From assembly GCF_000230895.2 (NCBI RefSeq), contig NC_016604.1:806001-870000 (forward strand): 64,000 bases of DNA, read 5' to 3'. The notes below the pieces were generated by a model. The model was given only the letters and a program-made list of their open reading frames with translations, was not told where the DNA came from and did no database searches. Position numbers and translations under genes: made by a program. This document shows, one piece after another, positions 61,542 to 64,000 of this stretch; position 1 is the stretch's first letter; each line of letters opens with the position of its first letter. This DNA comes from Mycolicibacterium rhodesiae NBB3 (GTDB lineage: Bacteria > Actinomycetota > Actinomycetes > Mycobacteriales > Mycobacteriaceae).

Positions 61542-63001
61542 TTGTTGATCCTTTTCTCGAGTCGATCCGAGAGTTTCGTCAGCGCCATGATGACGATGAA
61601 GTAGATGATTCCGACGATGAGCCACATCTTGAAAGCCTGGTAGTTGCCCGCGATGATGATGCGGCCGCTCTGCGTCAGCTCGGCGATGCCGAGCACCGAC
61701 AGAATCGACGTGTCCTTCAGCGTGATGACGAACTGGTTGATGTACGAGGGAATCATCGTGCGAATCGCCTGCGGCAGAATCACTTTGCGCATCGTCGGCA
61801 GGTAACCGACGCCAAGGCTGCGGGATGCCTCCATCTGCCCCTTGTCGACGGACAAGATCCCACCGCGCACAATCTCGGTCATGTACGCGCCGGCGTTCAG
61901 CGACAGCGTGATGATGCCCGCCGTCACCGCCGACATCTGGAAACCGAGCGTGGATGGTATGCCGAAGTAAATGAAGAACGCCTGCACCAGAAGCGGTGTG
62001 CCGCGGAAGATGTCGACGAATGTGGTCCCGATGGCCCGCAGCCAGATCGATCGCGAAACCCTCGCGAGACCGAAGATGACACCGAGAATCAGCGCGAAGA
62101 AGATCGAGACCACGGTCAGGATGACCGTCATCTTCAGGCCGGCCAGGAGCATCGGCGCGGTGCTCTTGAGCAACCCGAAGAACGAGTTGTCGCTCGTCGA
62201 CGCACCCTCTCCGAGGTACGTCTGCAGAATCTCGTCGTATTTGCCGGACGCTTTGAGGTTCTTCAGGCCGTCGTTGAACTTCTTCAGCAGTTCGGGGTTC
62301 TGTCCCTTGTTGACCGCGAAGCCGTAACCGGTTGGGTCCTCCTTGGGCGTCACGGTTTTGAAGCCATTGCCCTGCTGGATGCCGTAGAGCAGCACCGGGT
62401 AGTCCTCGAACACCGCCACCGAGTTACCGGTCTTCACCTCATCGAACATGGTCGACGAGTCGGCGAATGACACCACCTCGAAGCCGTACTTGTCCTTGAT
62501 CGAGTTGGCGAAATCCGAACCCTGGGTGCCGTTCTTGACCGATACCCGCTTGCCCCTCAGGTCTTCGTAGCCCTTGATGTCGTCGTTGTCCTTGAGCACC
62601 GCCATCTGGACGCCCGACTCGAAGTACGGGTCCGAGAAGTCGAATACCTTCTTGCGTTCGTCGGTGATCGACATGCCCGCGATGACGCCGTCGACCTGGT
62701 TGGCCTGCACCGCTTGCAACGCTGCGTCAAAGCCCAACGGCTTGATGTCGACCTTGAAACCCTGGTCCTCGGCGATGTCACGGATGAGGTCCATATCGAT
62801 ACCGACGAATTTGCCCTGGGCGTCCTGGAATTCGAACGGGGCGAACGTGGTATCGGTGGCGATGACGTAGGTCTGACCGTCTTGCGCGTGCGCAGATGCC
62901 GGGTTCAGCAGCCCGGTCCCGAGCAGCGCGATGACGATCGCGGCAACCAGGGCCGCCCATCGATGCGGGCCACTTCGGTCTCTGGAACACTCGGCTCGCA
63001 T
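61538..63001 (-). CDS. Fused ABC transporter substrate-binding protein and permease (amino acid)
   Basis: This 487-aa protein joins two parts. Residues about 1-40 form a signal or anchor peptide, and about 45-265 a periplasmic-type amino acid-binding domain ([40 protein letters not shown]). Residues about 290-487 form a permease with about five helices and the ATPase-contact loop [20 protein letters not shown]. Such GlnP-like fusions tether the binding domain to the channel. ATG 63001 has GGGAGG upstream. The ATPase gene overlaps by 4 nt, so the two subunits form one importer for glutamine or a similar amino acid. Confidence 0.94.
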   Translation of the reverse strand: MRAECSRDRSGPHRWAALVAAIVIALLGTGLLNPASAHAQDGQTYVIATDTTFAPFEFQDAQGKFVGIDMDLIRDIAEDQGFKVDIKPLGFDAALQAVQANQVDGVIAGMSITDERKKVFDFSDPYFESGVQMAVLKDNDDIKGYEDLRGKRVSVKNGTQGSDFANSIKDKYGFEVVSFADSSTMFDEVKTGNSVAVFEDYPVLLYGIQQGNGFKTVTPKEDPTGYGFAVNKGQNPELLKKFNDGLKNLKASGKYDEILQTYLGEGASTSDNSFFGLLKSTAPMLLAGLKMTVILTVVSIFFALILGVIFGLARVSRSIWLRAIGTTFVDIFRGTPLLVQAFFIYFGIPSTLGFQMSAVTAGIITLSLNAGAYMTEIVRGGILSVDKGQMEASRSLGVGYLPTMRKVILPQAIRTMIPSYINQFVITLKDTSILSVLGIAELTQSGRIIIAGNYQAFKMWLIVGIIYFIVIMALTKLSDRLEKRINK

Positions 63002-63147
63002 CGTTGGCCTCCCAGCATCGGCTGTCACGGGGAATTCACGCTAGTAGTCCTGTGCTGTTCGCGCGGCGTATCCGGACGGTTGTTCCCAACGCAAGCGATT
63101 TCGTCGGGTCCCGTGCCGCTCGGCCGGGCGGTAGTGCGAGGATTCTT

Positions 63148-63177
63148 GTTACTTACAGACAAAGGAGTCTTTGTAAC
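63148..63177 (+). promoter_or_regulatory. Nested inverted repeat over the ribosome site of the next gene
   Basis: ACAAAG-GAGT-CTTTGT (63159-63174) is a perfect inverted repeat that contains the AAGGAG ribosome-binding site. GTTAC (63148-63152) and GTAAC (63173-63177) form an outer pair. Folding of the RNA would hide the ribosome site; alternatively it is a TetR-type operator with the same GTAAC half-site as at 2509. Confidence 0.5.
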
Positions 63178-63180
63178 GCC

Positions 63181-64000
63181 ATGAACGTGCTCAACGCCTG
63201 GCGACGCCCACCCGGCGTGCCTGCAATCGAGAACCCGCGCGCCGAAGGCCGGTTCCACCTGCCCGACGGCCGCCGCATCGGTTACGCCGAGTACGGCGAT
63301 CCGAACGGCCCCGTCGTCCTGTGGTTCCACGGCACCCCCGGTGGTCGACGCCAACTCCCCCTCGTCGGTCGGCGCGCGGCCGAAGAGCTCGGTCTTCGCG
63401 TTGTGCTGATCGAACGACCTGGCTCCGGGCTGTCCGACCCACACGTCTACGAGTCCGTGTCGGATTTCGCGGACGACATGACGTGTGTGGCCGACGCGCT
63501 CGGCGCCAAACGACTCGGGGTCGTCGGCCTGTCTGGCGGCGGACCCTATGCGCTGTCCTGCGCGGGCACCGGTGCGCTGGCCGGCCGCGTCGTCGCGGTC
63601 GCCGTGCTCGGCGGAGTCACGCCGTCCGTCGGAGAGGACGCCACGGCCAGCGGCGCCATCACCATGGCGCGCCGATACGGCGCCGTGCTCTCGGCCCTGC
63701 GCGAACCCTTCGCCCGGATCACCGCCGGCCTGCTGCTCCCGATCCTTCCGCTCGCCCACCTCGCATACCTCGGTCTGACGAAGGTGATGCCCGAGGGCGA
63801 TCAGCGCGTGTTCAGCGATCCCGACATCGAAGCGATGTTCATCGACGACATCATCCACGTGCTCGACGGCAAGGTGCCGTTCCAAGCTCTGCTCGACGAC
63901 GCCCGACTCTGCGGGCGCGACTGGGGATTTCGCCTCGCGGACGTCGGGGTGCCGGTGCGGTGGTGGCACGGTGACGCCGACTCGATCATCCCGTTCGACG
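63181..64000 (+). CDS. Alpha/beta hydrolase (3' end outside window)
   Basis: The frame opens at ATG 63181 and is still open at base 64000 (273 codons seen). The sequence shows the oxyanion loop VLWFHGTPGGRRQLP, nucleophile elbow VVGLSGGGPYALS and the start of the acid-loop region (VRWWHGDADSIIPFD, with Asp as the likely catalytic acid). It is an alpha/beta hydrolase of the epoxide hydrolase/esterase-type superfamily, with no signal peptide. The expected catalytic His lies beyond the window. Its ribosome site AAGGAG is inside an inverted repeat. Confidence 0.88.
   Translation, partial: MNVLNAWRRPPGVPAIENPRAEGRFHLPDGRRIGYAEYGDPNGPVVLWFHGTPGGRRQLPLVGRRAAEELGLRVVLIERPGSGLSDPHVYESVSDFADDMTCVADALGAKRLGVVGLSGGGPYALSCAGTGALAGRVVAVAVLGGVTPSVGEDATASGAITMARRYGAVLSALREPFARITAGLLLPILPLAHLAYLGLTKVMPEGDQRVFSDPDIEAMFIDDIIHVLDGKVPFQALLDDARLCGRDWGFRLADVGVPVRWWHGDADSIIPFD

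Overview
This 64 kb window reads as chromosomal DNA of a mycobacterium, most likely a rapid grower of the Mycolicibacterium type. The base composition is uniformly GC-rich. The gene set includes an antigen 85-type mycolyltransferase, an MPT63 homologue, a DesA3-like desaturase, an LpqI/NagZ-type GH3 enzyme, F420-type oxidoreductases, a FadD ligase, a DUF2510 protein and recombination genes in the order recC-recB-recD. Many starts are GTG, gene pairs often overlap by 4 nt (ATGA/GTGA), and several genes have a TANNNT box placed so that transcription would begin at the start codon (leaderless mRNA, common in mycobacteria). I see no rRNA, tRNA, CRISPR array, transposase or prophage.

Layout. 1-11 kb: end of a metallo-beta-lactamase-fold gene, two envelope proteins, a crotonase with its TetR regulator, an HD/HD-GYP/LuxR fusion, a MddA-type methyltransferase coupled to a CorA-type channel, an FAD oxidoreductase and a membrane-anchored GH3 hydrolase. 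11-21 kb: a MESH1-like alarmone-hydrolase candidate, a small coiled-coil protein and the tightly coupled recCBD operon, whose 3' end carries a 63-bp duplication flanking a palindromic insert. 21-31 kb: Ddn-type F420 protein, SRPBCC protein plus sulfatase, an MBL hydrolase, a FadD ligase, three GAF-ANTAR RNA-binding regulators (two behind a desaturase with a sigma-F-like promoter), a small basic protein and an AlaDH/PNT-family enzyme.

31-41 kb is the most accessory-looking part. A GT4 glycosyltransferase with a shortened N-terminal domain is followed by a SLC13/DASS anion transporter coupled to a tartrate/D-malate dehydrogenase, then by a second copy of the glycosyltransferase in a coupled operon with an (alpha/alpha)6 protein and a GH130 phosphorylase. 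Both glycosyltransferases share a related upstream block. A three-gene operon of small proteins follows; one is only 52 aa.

41-49 kb: MPT63, an LLM enzyme, an antigen 85 protein, an amine oxidase behind a TetR-like operator, a beta-lactamase-fold lipoprotein, a RES/MbcTA-type toxin-antitoxin pair behind an 81-bp dyad, and a haloperoxidase-like hydrolase. 49-64 kb: asparagine synthase, CPA1 antiporter, DUF1206 protein, a PP2C phosphatase divergent from a Pif1-like helicase that also carries a degenerate DEDD-exonuclease-like region and a BRCT domain, a VapC remnant, a RibD/DHFR-like gene flanked by a repeat, a serine hydrolase, a TetR gene with tandem operators, a glutamine-type ABC transporter (fused binding protein/permease plus ATPase), and the start of an alpha/beta hydrolase.

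At sequence level the strongest unexplained signal is a dispersed perfect palindrome (core GTCATCAATTGATGAC) present intergenically at about 11.5, 59.5 and 60.7 kb, with a degenerate copy at 49.1 kb. Every copy lies downstream of a gene's 3' end.
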